DNA of 64,000 bases from Pelargonium cotyledonis. Taxonomy: Eukaryota > Streptophyta > Magnoliopsida > Geraniales > Geraniaceae. The position numbers and the translations under genes are program-made. The DNA lies in contig JAYMTA010000004.1 in assembly GCA_036897625.1 (NCBI GenBank), forward strand, positions 62,001-126,000, given 5' to 3'. Shown here piece by piece: positions 25,701-38,640 of this stretch (positions are counted from its first letter, which is position 1; each line of letters opens with the position of its first letter). The notes under the pieces are model-generated. The model made no database searches. It was not told the origin of the DNA and saw only the letters and a program-made list of their open reading frames with translations.

Positions 25701-26723
25701 GAAACCTGAGTTAATTAAAGACCTCCAGCATTTGAAGTTTACGTATTAATGAGAGGCTTGATCCGCATTTCCCATCTGTTTGAGGGGATGCTCACTAGAG
25801 TATCCGGAGAAAAGCTATCTTTTCATAAGTACTAAATAATATCCATGAGTATGAGACTTTTTAACATATATCTCCTAAAAACAGGTTCAACAAAAGACAA
25901 AAGAGGAATGCTAGTAGGGAAATATATTAGTAATTTCTAGCTTAATAAATTGAAATTCGAAATGTAATTTTTATCCGTTTTTAGAAATTAGGGATATTTA
26001 TAAGAATTTATAAAAGCTACTTCTCTGAATTCCTGCCGAGGATTGGCTAAAAACATCCAGACAAGGCTGAAGCCCCCTTGCATTGCATTTATCAAAACCT
26101 AAAAACTATTTTCGTAAAAGCTAACTTTAATGATTATCATTACATACGTACAGGAATCCAACTGGTATCTAAAATATCTCCTTGTTACAATAAAATAACT
26201 TTGTTAAGCCTAGCAATAACGGATATTCTTCTAATTTGGCTGGCTACCTGGTAATACTAAACCGTAAACGTAGAAGGCTAATTCAAGACCCTATCCCGTA
26301 TCAAAAAATACATGAGATTCTTGGATCAAAAGCGCATGCCACCAGTAAAGGAGTCTTACTTAATTTTTAGTTAGTATGCAGTCTCTTATAGAGGATGTTA
26401 CTTAATTAGAATTCAGGATATAGCTAACAGGAGTTGCTTGTGCTAAGACCATTCCTTTAGAGAAGGTTCAGAAAGGTTTTTGTAAGGTACCAAAAAGTAA
26501 AAATAGATAAGGGAATCCTTATTTATTGTTTAAAATTTTCTTAAAGGTAACCAGACTAAAATCAAAGGAGATCTCTCAAGCAGACGCTAGGTTAATCCTA
26601 GTATAAGAACGTAATGTTACTTGGGCGGTGCGCCAGTAGTAACCTAATTAGAGCTCCTTTAATATTTTAGAATGAACAGAGTATAGAGAGTTAGAGTAAA
26701 GGAGGACTTCTCTATATATGTTT
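22786..26723. other. No gene seen; spacer with isolated T-arm words
   Basis: No gene is recognised. GGGGTTCGAGCC on the minus strand near 24825-24840 and GGGTTCAATGACC on the minus strand near 25258-25270 look like T-arms, each without a D-arm. A 10-bp perfect palindrome GCGCATGCGC sits at 24768-24777. Confidence 0.5.
24768..24777. repeat. G+C-rich 10-bp palindrome
   Basis: GCGCATGCGC is a perfect palindrome in A+T-rich surroundings. A shorter relative, GCGCATGC, occurs near 26333. Confidence 0.8.
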
Positions 26724-26795
26724 TCCTCAAGAGCTCGGTGGTAGAGCATGAAGCTGTTAACCGAACGGGCATGGGTTCAAGTCCTGCTAGATCTA
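26724..26795 (+). pseudogene. tRNA-Asn(GUU)-like relic
   Basis: The element runs TCCTCAA-GA-GCTC, then GGTGGTA-GAGC, a CTGTTAA anticodon loop with GTT, CCGAA, and the T-arm ATGGG-TTCAAGT-CCTGC. All blocks are in tRNA order over 72 nt. TCCT at the 5' end, GAGC, CTGTTAACCGA and GGTTCAAGTCCT match the bacterial or organellar tRNA-Asn pattern. The D-stem pairs fully (GCTC with GAGC). The anticodon stem pairs at its ends only, and the 3' acceptor strand TAGATCT does not pair with TCCTCAA. It is therefore probably not functional as written, though it is one of the more complete relics. Confidence 0.5.
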
Positions 26796-27767
26796 AAAAA
26801 GAGACCTAGACTCTTAGTAATCTAAGAAGGACCTCCTCTTCTAGTACTAGCAAAGACCACAATTGGCTATTGTGAGTGTCCCTTTGTGCTTTTCTAATAC
26901 GCAGCAAGAGGGCTTCTTTCTTTGACAGGCAAAAGTACATTTTCTTGCTTTTTTCTGTTACAAGCTAAAGGTTTCCTTTTTCTTTGTTTAGTAATATTAA
27001 ATTTGTATATTGATTCACTCGGTAATCCTAATTATGTATGGGTAGTTTATCAGTAAGGGTAAAGGATTTAATTACTTTGGAATTATATAAAAATGAACGG
27101 GGAGTTTTCCTTACAAAAAGAGTATGAACAGCTACTTGGAGTCAAAGTCTTCCTTAGGTATAATACATTTTAAATCTCTGAAGAATTTAACAAGTTTTGC
27201 GTAATCTTTACTTCAAAAATCTATAACTAAATCCCAGAAAGAAGTATTTCGGCATTTAAATATAAATAGTCTTACATCACTAGGCGTTTAATACTAATTT
27301 CGTTCGATAAAATTAAGCTAAATTTAATAATTTGATTCCGGGACCTAGGACTGATCAGCATGCATTCAAGTATATAAATCTGTGTCTCATGCCAAAAGAA
27401 TATCCTTCTGTTTTGTATGGGTGGTTAGTGCCTGCGCTAAGCTCTGTATTTTATAATTGAGAAAAAGTGTCGGCTGCTGCTCTAGCTTCTGCAGTTTTAG
27501 TGTATTATCTTGTAGCTTTATATGTATATCATATATAGGTTTTTGAACTACATTAAACAAAATTGTTGTATATAAAACTTGCCCCGTCTGAAAGGGTTCT
27601 TTACTTCTGCAGGTTGCCCATATAAAAGAAATTGGATTTCGAAGAGGGAAGAGAGGGACGAGCACATATCAACAAATACAAAAGAAGAATCTTAGTAGGA
27701 AAAACTCAGGAATTTCTAATTAAGGAAGCGACCCAATAAAGGAGTCCTATTAACACACTATAATTCA
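26796..27767. other. No gene seen; A+T-rich spacer
   Basis: No supported feature. A 92-codon frame on the minus strand (27387-27665) has no recognisable motif and is within chance length. Confidence 0.55.
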
Positions 27768-27835
27768 CTCCTAGAGAGCCTTGAACCTGCGCCCGTTAGA
27801 TAAAAATCCGGTGCTATACCAACTTGAGGCGAGCG
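27768..27835 (-). pseudogene. tRNA-Lys(UUU)-like relic (copy 2)
   Basis: On the minus strand AGTTGGTATAGCAC is followed by TTTTTATCTAACGGGCGCAG and GTTCAAGG. The D-arm word GTTGGTATAGCAC, the CTAACGG word and GCAGGTTCAA are shared with the relic at 12763-12835 at the same spacing, so the two look like copies. The anticodon loop is blurred to a run of T, so the Lys assignment depends on that paralogy. The 5' part (CGCTCGCCTC) does not pair with the 3' flank. Confidence 0.4.
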
Positions 27836-29255
27836 TGTCAAGACACTTCTTTGTTAAAATTCAATCTATTTAAGCGCTTTCCCTGCTCGATGACCCACGA
27901 CTCCTGCTTTGTTGTTAACTCAACCCCCGTTTCTTAATACAACATTAGGACTCAAGGTATCCTTTTCCAGGACCCCGATGTCACCTTTCATAGGAAATTC
28001 TTTCTCTCTATTTAAATCAGCAGAATAGTATGTCAAGCTACTCTATTTTTATATTGGAAGGTTAGTCTGGAGCTCTTATTACTAATTTTAGAAGAGCTCT
28101 CTATTGAGAGCGCCCTAATTAGCTTATAGTAGCTTAAGCTTAGTAGTAATAGATTAAAGAAACTTCAGAGTGAAAGGCACTGAAATCTACTTCTTCTATA
28201 TAATTTCTTTGTTGCATTCAAATAGGAAAACTACTAGCATTTCCTGTATTTTAGTAGAAACTTTATTTTAGAAATTAAGTTACTAATTAAAACCTTTTTG
28301 AAGATTCCAGGGAGTCTGAACTAAGTCAAGGTTGTGAATAAACAGTCTTTTATTCTTATCTATCATACAGTACGGAGGATTGTATTATACCTACAAATCC
28401 AACGAAAAGGAAGAAAAAGGTATTTAAAGGACTCGTGTCCCTAGACTTGTGAAAAACTTTCTTAATTTGCTACACCAAACTTAGATCCCTGTGTTTAGCT
28501 GGATACTTTTTTAAGATTATAGGATTTAGTATGACGCAGGAGTACAAGTATCTAAAACAGAAAATAGTAGTAGAAAAACGAGTTAATTTTTACACTAAGT
28601 CGAGGCCTATACGGAGATACTCTTATTAAGATAGAACAACATTTAATATTTATTTCATTTATAGAACTTCTGCTTTTAATTCTTAGATATCTCCAACTAT
28701 GTCAAAAGAGGAGTCAGTAGAGATCTAAACATCTTAGTAGCTAAAAGAGGGTTCCTCCTTTATTCATATCCCTGGTCTCATAGTCTTTCTCCGGGGGACT
28801 TATCCGTTTCTAAGAAGAAAATCCCCTTATTCCACAATTCATTGATTAAACAAATTTAATTTCTTGGCTTAAGACCAAGGAATTCATTAGCTTTTTCCCA
28901 GACAGGGGAGATTTCACTAATAATATAGAGAAGGAATCTTAAAGCCAGATATTCTCCAAGTTTTATCCTAAATTGAAGAAGTTTTGAATTAGTTGTACCC
29001 TTATCTAAAAAGTGAGGAGTATCTCGTACCGGGTATACTCTTATTAATAAAGAGGCTTTGTCTGGAGTTACTAATTTTGACCAACTAGAAGTGGGATATC
29101 TAGAATAGAATGTAATATAGGGTAGATATTGACTGCCCTGGTAATTGGTGTCCTACAGAGCTACAAAAAGGGGGGGGAGTTAGAATTGTTTAGATAAAGA
29201 AATGTTTTGCTCTATCTCTCTCTTGAAATCTGGCAATTAAGTTATTTAGTGCGTT
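27836..29255. other. No gene seen; A+T-rich spacer
   Basis: Nothing in this block could be assigned. Confidence 0.6.
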
Positions 29256-29315
29256 TATACTTGGTATAACAGAGACTCATTGTGACGCTGGTCGTTGATT
29301 CAAGTTGTCGAAAAG
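29256..29315 (+). pseudogene. tRNA-Met(CAU)-like relic
   Basis: TTGGTATAACAGAG, then ACTCATTG in anticodon-loop position and GTCGTTGATTCAAG as T-arm. The middle resembles elongator tRNA-Met (CTCATAA loop, GTCGTTGGTTCAAAT T-arm) with one extra base between loop and T-arm. The acceptor strands are not identifiable, and the T-loop has lost its second G. It is a weak but ordered match. Confidence 0.3.
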
Positions 29316-31949
29316 GATCCAGCAACTCTTTGGCTTCAATGGATAACCCAAACTTGTAAATAATATACGAAGGATTCCTTTAAAGGTTAAGGTTTTCCAG
29401 TCCTCAAACCAAGTACTATGAATACTATGCATTCTGATTACACTTCAACGTAACCTGTACTTATAGCTATCGGAGTTACTAAATAGAGGTTCTTTCTATT
29501 ATCAAGGATCCTTTAGCAAGGCCTTCTTAGTCAAAGAGTAAAAAAAAGAATAGAAAAGAATCTTTAAACAGGGAGAGCATAGAGTATATGCTTTTAATAG
29601 CTAGCTTTTCTTTGTTTTCCTGGGGTTCAAATACATAAAGTTTATAGGTAGGCAATCCTTTAACTGAATTGCCTAAACATTTTTGATATCGTATATCAGG
29701 CTAGCTCCTATACCAAATGGGACTCTAACTTTCTATCCTTTTTGGAAACGGGTCAACACGATTGGCAGTCGCCCGTTCCAAAACCTAAGCCCTGCGCCTA
29801 GTAAAAAGTGTTCTGTCTTATTTTTTGGCACTCAAGCAGGGATTCTTGCAGTCTGCGTCATATGAATTAGAATTAAGGTTTCGTGTTATCTGTCAAGCTC
29901 CACTGGCAGGCATTTCGAGGTTTGTATTTAGGAAATTTGGTAATAACAAGTTTGACTGACTAAACTAAAAGGAGAGTTTGAATAAGAAATTGCGGAAGTC
30001 TTCAATATTTCATAATTTATTAGTGCAGCTAGGTAGCTAGTTAAGAGGGTTGCTTTTCTGTTTCTATCTGATTCCGGATAATAAGGATTTTAAGGAATAG
30101 ACGTAGAGAACTTGAATTTCAGTAATGAAAGTAGAATTAAAGCCCGCTTTTTCTATTAGTTTTCAGGGTCTTCTTTCAAGGTTAAGAATAAGTAGTTGCC
30201 CCGGGCTTAGTAGGTCTTTCTTTTTTAGGAAGTTCTAGCAAAGAGTTCCTAGGAGTTTTTAAGCTTTTTTTTAGTTATTTAATATGAAGAATATGAAGCT
30301 GTTGGGTATATAAGGTACCCTTTCTAAAAACATTCCGTATTTTGCATCATTCACAGAGAAGCAGAATTTAGTATCGATTAATTACGGGCACAGCTATAAT
30401 AGTTTTCCTTTTAAGATTTCCTTTATTCTATAAGGTTACTCCCATTAGTACTCACTAGCTAACAAGAGCTCCTTTTCCTGACCACCACCCATGTATAACA
30501 TTTAAGTATGTAGGTTTTAAGTAAATCATAAAGAATTTACGAGTATTTAAATTTCTTAAATTTTGTGATATCTACAACTACTTATAGATAATGAGAATTA
30601 GTGTACCTCGTTACATAAAGTTTGATATATTAAGAACATAGTATCAAGCAAGATAAAAGGTTTGTATTTTATAGACACAGATATATATATAAGGCTCCCT
30701 TTTTTAGTTAGAGAAAGTGTCCCGTTTGGGTAAGTCAAAATTTCTTTTGTAGTATACTTTTTAAGAGTTTACTTCTTGTTGCTACTTAAACCAAAATTCC
30801 TAAGATCGCTAAAAGCTCAGGAAATATTAGTACACAAAGTTTTTGGCGGCTACTTTAGACTATAGCACACTCCTAAAAAAGACTGGCGGTTATGAACTTC
30901 TGTATACTTCGGCGAATGGGTTTTCATAAGATTTCATAGGAGGAGCTATATTAATTAAAGCTTACGCAACGGGTCCTCCTTTTAGTAGAGTCCCGGGTCG
31001 GGCATTTAGAGAAATTGTGGGCCTTTTCAAATAGAAATAAATACACAAGAACAAGAAGGGGTTTCTTCCTCTTTGAAATCGAGAAGGTTAAAGATTGGGT
31101 TACAGGCTTACGGGAAACCCTATAAAGGGCTGTCACAATAATAAACAAGAAATAAAGAGGCTATAGACCTACGAAAAGCGAGAAAAAGGGGCCCGTAGTG
31201 ATTAGAAAATGACTTGTCACTGTGAAGCTATATGGTATCATACCTTGAGATTGCAAACTAAGAGAAATAACTGGAATAAACTAACTAGTTGCAACTTTCT
31301 AAATCAAAAAGTTTAACTGTACATTTTATACAAATATTTGATAAGATAAAGATTGTAAATATTCTAAGAAATAGTCTTCTTCTTTATTTAATATGTGTGC
31401 TGTTTGGCTTTTATTCGTTAGCTTGCTAAAAGGAATACGGGAATATATAAGAGAGCTTGTTGAAGCGGAAGCGCTTGATAGATGGAACTATAAAAACTTT
31501 CATAACAAAAATTAAAGACATAAAAAGTAACTGGGCAATTCGTTGGACTGACACTTAAATTAAAATTGTATCTATAATCTATATAATGAGAAAAATTATT
31601 TAAGTTTTTAATACAATTCATCAGGATCATCAGTAGGACCCCTGTAAGCAGGAAAATCCTGATCCAAAGGATTAAAACGAAAGATATACAATAAAAAGAA
31701 CCTATACGTGTCTGGGACCCTTGCTATACTTAAGAAAATAGGAGTCTTCTTCTACCTAATAATAAAATATTACTAGCATAAATCGAGAAAGACAGGCTAA
31801 GCTATTCTTACTAATGCAACATTTTACTACAAACACCAATCTTTTTAAGAACAAAGGAGAGCCCCTTAAGACCGGAGGTAGTTCTGAGAATACTGAAATA
31901 TAGGTGTTGTGACTAGTATCGGGTATACCCTTTCACAAGTTATAGATGA
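29316..31949. other. No gene seen; short palindrome at 29377
   Basis: CCTTTAAAGG (29377-29386) is a perfect 10-bp palindrome. Frames up to 70 codons occur on both strands without recognisable products. Confidence 0.55.
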
Positions 31950-32045
31950 GCGCCCGCCGGACTGTTTAATCGTAGTAAAATAGGAGCCGGAATCCGGTTT
32001 AGCCGGAATACCAAGCTCTGCGCTGTTCAGTGATCCGCGTTGTTG
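31950..32045. repeat. GC-rich cluster with repeated AGCCGGAAT
   Basis: Within A+T-rich sequence this 95-bp patch is markedly G+C-rich. AGCCGGAAT occurs at 31985-31993 and again at 32001-32009. CCGGAATCCGG between them forms a 5-bp inverted repeat around one base, and GCCCGCCGG lies upstream. Clusters of this kind are known in fungal mitochondrial DNA, where they are mobile GC clusters. I see only one here, so that comparison is loose. Confidence 0.5.
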
Positions 32046-33798
32046 AGACTGTTTGCTCAGTTGAAGTATAAAGAATAGAAACATTTGACCAGTAGTTTCT
32101 AGGAATTAATAGGAATTAGGAATAAAGTAAAGAAAAACCTATAAAATTTATATTATATACAAAAGCGGAGTATAACTTAAGGAAACTAATACACATACGA
32201 AGAGAACTCAAATATTAAATGGGATATGGAGAACACAATGTAATTACAAGGAGTTTGCATAGCATACTAGAAACATAAATATAAACAAGAATTAAAGGAA
32301 CACAAGAGTGCCAAACTATGTAAGTGGTCCAATTTAAACCTTCTGTAAAAGGACTAACTAATAATCATTTTTACAAGTTTTCCTCGAAGTCAGGATTAAC
32401 ACAAAAAGGAATTTATTAGTTGAATTATCAAAAACGGTACATAGTATAGAAGCGGGCTGCCTTATTAAATCGGTATCCTTTGGTTTTAGAACTAGTTAAG
32501 TCAGGAAATGAGCATTAGATATAACTTTCTAGTATTTTAGGTATGCGTCAACAAGGAGGTTTTCTTGTTTACAGGTAACTGAGTTAGAGACAACCCCCGC
32601 AGTTTTAATTTACCAAAACTGAGCCTCTTTCTAATGTACTCCATCCTGTTTAGAGGAAATTCCTAATTTAAAAAAGTCCATGAAAGGTTGGTTTTTAGTA
32701 AAAGGGTTCTACTAAGCTAAAGCAGCTTGGGTAGGTTCTAAGAGTAGGGGAGGTGTTCATTGTACTAATAAATAGACAGGATTTCTCCCTATAAATAAAG
32801 GGACTTTTTTTGCTCCTAAGAATTAAGGACTTTATGTACCAGAATAGCCCGTATTTTTCGTAAGAAATAACCACAGATATCTTAATCTTAATATTAATAA
32901 TAAGCTATAGGCGAACCCTTTCAAAAACAAGAGAGTAAGTAGAAATACTAGATATTATAGAGCATCAAATTTCGTGAGATATAGGAGTAATAAAAAGTTG
33001 GTCGAAAAGCAGTAGGTCTTGTCCAGGAATCAAAATTTGTAAGCAATCCTTGAATTTGTGGTAAGCTAAACTTTTAATTGGGTTTAGGTTATTTTGAGTT
33101 TTCTCTCTTTTGTTAGACTTTGTCCACGCATACGCAGCAAAAATATAGGGATACTTTGTCACCGGCTTAGCTATGTGTTATACAAATCAAGCCGAGTTTT
33201 CTTAAAGCACTTAGTTACAAAGAATTAAATTAGAAATCCAAGTAAGTACCAATGTACCAACCAATATAAAAATATCCAAGAAATTCTTAACTTAGGTTAG
33301 GAAAGAAAACCAATTATTAGAAAATCCTGTAAGCTAATCTATCCGAAACTCGGTAAGTAATAGGTAATTTCAAAAAAGAGTTGAAAACTTGTTTAGATTT
33401 ATTCACACAAGATCTACCAACCTGAAAAGGGAAGCTATAACCAACCCTTCCTTATGGGTTCCCTTTTCGTAAAGTAAGTATGCAGTAAAATACTTTTTTC
33501 TTTTTGGTGGGTGCTAGGAAGAGGGGATCCCACTCTAAGAATAAGGTAAGCTTCCTTCTAATATAGAGGAATCCGGATATAGGATTGCTTTTGACAAATT
33601 ACGTATAACCCCGAATAGGATAAGGCACAACTAAGGTATAAACAAATCTATGCGAACTAAAATAACCCGGATTTTCAAGAAACTAAGCCGAATAATCAGA
33701 CAAATAAGCTTGCGAATTAACTGTCATTTCAAACTGGATTATCACTTCAGCTAGAAAAGCCTAATTTCATTTTTCTTACTAAAGTACAAATCTTTACC
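32046..33798. other. No gene seen; short AGGAATTA repeat
   Basis: AGGAATTA is repeated at 32101-32118 and followed by a third partial copy. No gene is recognised. Confidence 0.55.
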
Positions 33799-33866
33799 TA
33801 GGTCTAGCACGACTTGAACTCGCGTAACTCTTTTCTTGAAACCCATGTTCTACCAATCTAAACTCA
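33799..33866 (-). pseudogene. tRNA-like relic, identity uncertain
   Basis: On the minus strand GAGTTTAGATTGGTAGAACA gives a D-arm, GGTTTCAAG lies in the anticodon position and CGCGAGTTCAAGTCGTG is the T-arm, about 68 nt in order. The D-stem can pair as GTTT with GAAC. The loop could give TTC (Glu) or TCA, depending on where the loop is placed. The anticodon and acceptor stems do not pair. Its T-arm differs from the other groups (GCGAGTTC). Confidence 0.4.
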
Positions 33867-33917
33867 AATACAGTTCTTGTCCTTTTTAATGGCTATATGT
33901 TTAGTCTTTATAAAAAC

Positions 33918-33929
33918 GGGCGCTCGCCC
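33918..33929. repeat. G+C inverted repeat
   Basis: GGGCG and CGCCC are separated by two bases. The site stands out against an A+T-rich background. No associated gene. Confidence 0.6.
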
Positions 33930-36900
33930 TAAAGTAAAGCCAGTACAGACTATTTACATAATTCTGCGATCGAGTAATTTGGAACCAAGGAGCTTTCCCT
34001 CTTAGTCAATTGGATGCCCGCTTTAGAAAACTTAATATAGCTCAGAAAAAAAATGGGTATGCAAAAAAAACTAGATTATTACAGAAAAGAAAGAAATTTT
34101 AACAAGAGGTCATAGAGACCTAGTAAATAATCACAAATCTTTTATCCTCTTGACTGCTGATTTTAGCACTACACCCTTTTACCTTTGTGCTAAAAACTCA
34201 ATTCCTTAAGTTTTCAAGGACTTCTTACTCCTACTCTGTATCATAACTTGTATCCTATTCATACTGCCTATACCGCTTTCTTCATAGATATACCCGAGTA
34301 CTTAATTGGATTCTCGTGATGAGAACCCCTCGTACTTTTGCCATGAGGGATTGTTGAGTAATATTTGTTTTATGAGCGGATCCCTCAAGAAAAAAAGGGA
34401 GGTGGTAATTGATAACAATATAATATACGCCTCCTTATATTATATCTCTAAAAAAAGGGAAAGCTTGGAGTCTTGTAAAAAATTCCCTTTACCTAAGGTT
34501 TCTGTAGCGCATATATATATCTGACTCAAATTTAATAATCCCTTAGTATAAACAATATAAAATCGGGTCTATTCCTTTTATAACACCTACGTGGGCCTTA
34601 CTTCCTTCCAACCAAATGCTTTGTAAAGAAGCAACTAGCCCAAGCACGATGAAAAGCAGCTACGTGGACATGGTTCAAGAGTCGGGAATTCAATAGATTA
34701 GATTAATACCACTATCTGTTCCTAATTCTTTGAAAGAAAAGACTCGGTCAGGAAGAGCACCAAAAGAGTCCAATTTTCTTTAAAGTTACCCCGTTTTAAT
34801 TCATATACCCCACTGCTTAATCTATTAGACTTGCTCCTTTCCTAAGTAGCTGGGTTTAAAAAAGTATCTTGTTAGAGCTATACCGAAACCTGGACCTTTG
34901 TTTGTGTTTCTAAGGTTTATACTACGGATTCTCGAGATTTTCTTCTATGGATTCGCTTCCTTGACTGGGGATAAACTAAAGGGGACATGCTTAGTGATCC
35001 CGCCCTAATTCGTATCCATATCCATAATCACATTAAAATTTACCGGATCTAGTACAAGCATAGGAATATGGAATAGTGAGAGCCACTCAGCCAGTGAGAG
35101 TCTAAGATAAGACTAAAAGTTTTTTTTTTGCCAAAGAAGTCTGTGTAGTTTTTCATACTAGTAGCTTTTTGAAACTTGAGATAACATCTTGTTCTTCTAA
35201 AAAGTAAGACTCTCTCAGTCAGGTATGTACAATTTCTTGTTGTTCGTATCTTTTTCTCCACGGCTAAGCAGAGTTTAAGTGGATTATACCTTATAAGTCC
35301 TACGTACATACCAAATCTCTTTACTTTCTTGTAGATTGATCATGTGTTAATTAATGAATCCTTTTTATAACTACAGCACAACCTAACTTCCGAGGCCCTC
35401 CATTAGGAAAAGGACTGACTTTTATTTAGACCCTTATTTTTTTTTAGATATTTGCTAAAAAGCTTTACGGAGATGGGGCTCCCAAACCCCACCAAGATAA
35501 GTGCTAAACAAAGGAAAGCGTTCCAGTAGCTATAAACTTTTAACAATTATTTCTCTTTGCACTTATAAATTTTTAGTGTGATTTAATTTAAGCTCCCTTC
35601 TTTAAATCCTAAGAAATTTTTTTAGAGTTTAGTTCCTAAAAAGCCTCTCTTTTATTCATATCACCAACCCTTTTAGAGGCTGATTTGGATAGAGCCTTAC
35701 TCAAGTTTTCGTTTGAATAGGCAGTCAGCAGTTAAAAAAGCTGCTAATTTAGTAAGGGTCACAACGGGTACTAAATTTCTTCATCCTATATCTTTATTAA
35801 AGATCGGTTAACTCTAGAGCTTTTGTACAAGCGGCTTCTCCTGCTTCAATATTCAACGAGTCCCTTAGGTGTAGCTTATCTTTGTAGTTTTCTAATCGAG
35901 TAAAAATAGAGAATAGTAATATTCTATAAAGTAACTGGAGTCACTTCAATAATGGAAGACTCCCGACTTAGACCGGATAGATTATAATGTAAAGTAGCTA
36001 AGGAATTTGAAATAAGAAACTTTTTCCCTTCAAACTATGTAAAAAGTACCAAATATTACAAGATTACTGGTTGGGCTCATTTCATAGTGTGCATTTTTTT
36101 TTAGAGCTATACCTCTATCTTACTATTCTGATTGCTAGGTCTTGTAATCCTCCAAAAACATACTAAGCAACTTTATTCATTACAGAGAGTCGCAAGTCGC
36201 TCAGAGTTTTTAAGAGTTCTCTCAAAGAAAAAGAGGCTTTCACTGGCATGAGTTACTATAAAGAATTTTTCATACCTGTTATTTTGAGTGTTCGCATATC
36301 CTAATTATAAATAATATCAGAATTTGTAGTAGATTATAGTTAAGCATTTATATCTATCACGGTATCCCGGGACTTTTTCAAGATCTTTACTCTTAATTAC
36401 TGGGTAGTAAAAATCTTTTATTAAAGAAATGCTAGAGTAACAGATATAAAAGTTATATAGCAAAGGCAAGGTAATAACAAAAACGAAACTCCCTTGAAGT
36501 TCTATACAACTCAAAATTAGCTACCCTTTTTTAGTTTTACTTCTTAATTTAGCTGTTCAAAAGGTGTCCTATGATATAAAATGTTAAGAGCGTAATAGAT
36601 GGATACTCCGGAAAAAATGCTACCAGCAGCTATTGTTATAAAAACAAAAACTCGGTACCTTATACTATAATTGTAAATAGATTTCTTACATTTGTTGGCA
36701 CGTTTTTCCTCTAATGAAATTTATAAATAAGTAATGCTTTATATCCCGCTCAAAAAAGGAAGCATATATCCTATTGTAAAAAATGGAAAAGTTCCCCTAG
36801 AAGTGTACTTTGAGACATATACTCTAAGTCTTAGAACTTGCGCTCTCTTGCATTACAATGCATTACTTTTAATTATCCTTCAAGTTGAGCTGCACAAAGT

Positions 36901-37494
36901 GTAGTAATAGATTGCTTACTTACGCTTTCCCGCGAGTAGTTTTCTAAGCTATATCCTGGTATACCCCCACTTTAGTTAGACCTAAACTCCAAATAACGCT
37001 AATATGCAAAGCAAATGGTAGTAACTTCTTTTGGTTTTGCAGTTAACTTTTAGTGCATATCAAGTGGTAAGGTTGCCCTTGTTGAATTTGTTGTGTAAGA
37101 ACAGCTTAGGATACTAGTCTAGAATATAGCTTTCTGTCTGAGAGTGAGGTTTTTATCAGAGCGAGAACAAACCTATATTATAAGAAAGAAGATTCGTGGA
37201 TTAAACTCTTACCTCTAGTCTAACTGCTGGAAAGGGTATTGTCGTTAAATGTTAAGAAATATGAGTCTCTAGAAAATGCTTTTTGTACCTAGTTTATGAA
37301 GCTTCTAATCGTGGGGATTTCTACAATCCATATACGATTTGTGTGTACCTGACTGGAATAGTAGGACACTTATTTAAAATTTTCTTGTCTTGACCTCAAT
37401 GAGTTATTAGTTTTTTTGTATCTATATGTGTAAACCGGGGCCCTCTCAAAGAGCTAACTTGTATTGATGATGTAGAGTATAAAGCGAAGCATTT

Positions 37495-37761
37495 GTGATT
37501 GTAAATATTGCGGGTGGTCCGGATTCTTACCTATCTTTTGAATTTAGACAGAAACCCTCCGGTATAGTAGTGACTGCTACTCAGGGCTCTCTGGGTCTGG
37601 GTTTTTCTTGTAAAATAGGGGGTACTTATAGCTTTCCCTATGTATATTCCTTGATTAAGGATTGGAATATAGAGTCGGCAAAAGAAAGGAATATTAGATT
37701 ACCACTCCCTTACCAGAAATTAAGATTCGCTCTAAGAGATACATACGTGCTAAGACTCTGA
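37495..37761 (+). CDS. Unrecognised 88-codon open frame (GTG start)
   Basis: The peptide begins MIVNIAGGPDSYLSFEFRQK and has a Gly/Ser-rich middle, then a basic tail. It needs a GTG start; no Shine-Dalgarno sequence or neighbouring frame supports it. I recognise no domain. The length is well within chance for this composition. It is listed because its residue mix is more protein-like than the Ile/Lys/Phe-dominated frames elsewhere. Confidence 0.1.
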   Translation: MIVNIAGGPDSYLSFEFRQKPSGIVVTATQGSLGLGFSCKIGGTYSFPYVYSLIKDWNIESAKERNIRLPLPYQKLRFALRDTYVLRL

Positions 37762-38640
37762 TAGGGTGCTCTAATTCAAAAAGCAAATTTTTCTAAGATT
37801 TACTGTGTTAACAGAGATATGCTAGTTATCCGGCTTTATTAAAACCCCTTCTTTTATTATATAGAATTTACTATTCCTCCGCTCAATAATGACTCTTTCC
37901 AGTTCAAATGACAGATAAGGAATCCTTTTAGTAAGCCTTTACTTGACCGCCAATCTCGAATTATGAGAAGTAACCCAAGTGCAAACACAGCTGTACCTTT
38001 TTTGTTAAAGCCATACGATACACGGATGTCGATAGGTATAAAAAACAACATAACGTGCTTTGAATTAAACGGTCTACCTTTACTATAAAGTAGGGATTCT
38101 TAAGATATATAGTCGAGTGTCTAGAGCTCCTTCTGGTAATATAAATGAAAAGGGAAGCCTTAAAACTATGCAAAGTTTACCACAAGCGAACGAGAGTCCC
38201 ATAGGACCTAAAGAAAGAGGGCTCCTTTTTACTCTATACATTGTTTGTTTAAGTGGTATCCTTTTTTCTCAAGGGTATGGGGTCTCTTAAGGGATTTAAT
38301 TTAAGAGAAAGTTTCCTCTTGTTTAAAAGAGAGTTGCTTGCGGTAAAGCGCGTATGTATAGAATAAAAAGAATCTCGTACAAAGGTCTTAGTAGTAGATA
38401 CTACCACTCTAGGGAATGGAAGTCAGAAATCCTAATTAGTCAAGACGGAGAGATGGAGAAAGGACAAACTTCATATTCTGCTGTTTTTAGTACCTAATCT
38501 GGGACAGGAAAAAGGGGTTTGACTCTTACAAGAAATAAGGAAAAGCATTGACGATTACTAATAGAACTCTGATTCAAGACAATATAGGATATCCCGGATT
38601 AGAACAGGCGTACATAACACAATTTGACTCTTGATGCCAC

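Larger units (their letters stand above)
33867..38640. other. No gene seen; A+T-rich spacer
   Basis: Notable points are a tight inverted repeat GGGCG-CT-CGCCC at 33918-33929 and an isolated T-arm-like ATGGTTCAAGAG near 34673. Several frames of 60-90 codons are consistent with chance. Confidence 0.5.
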
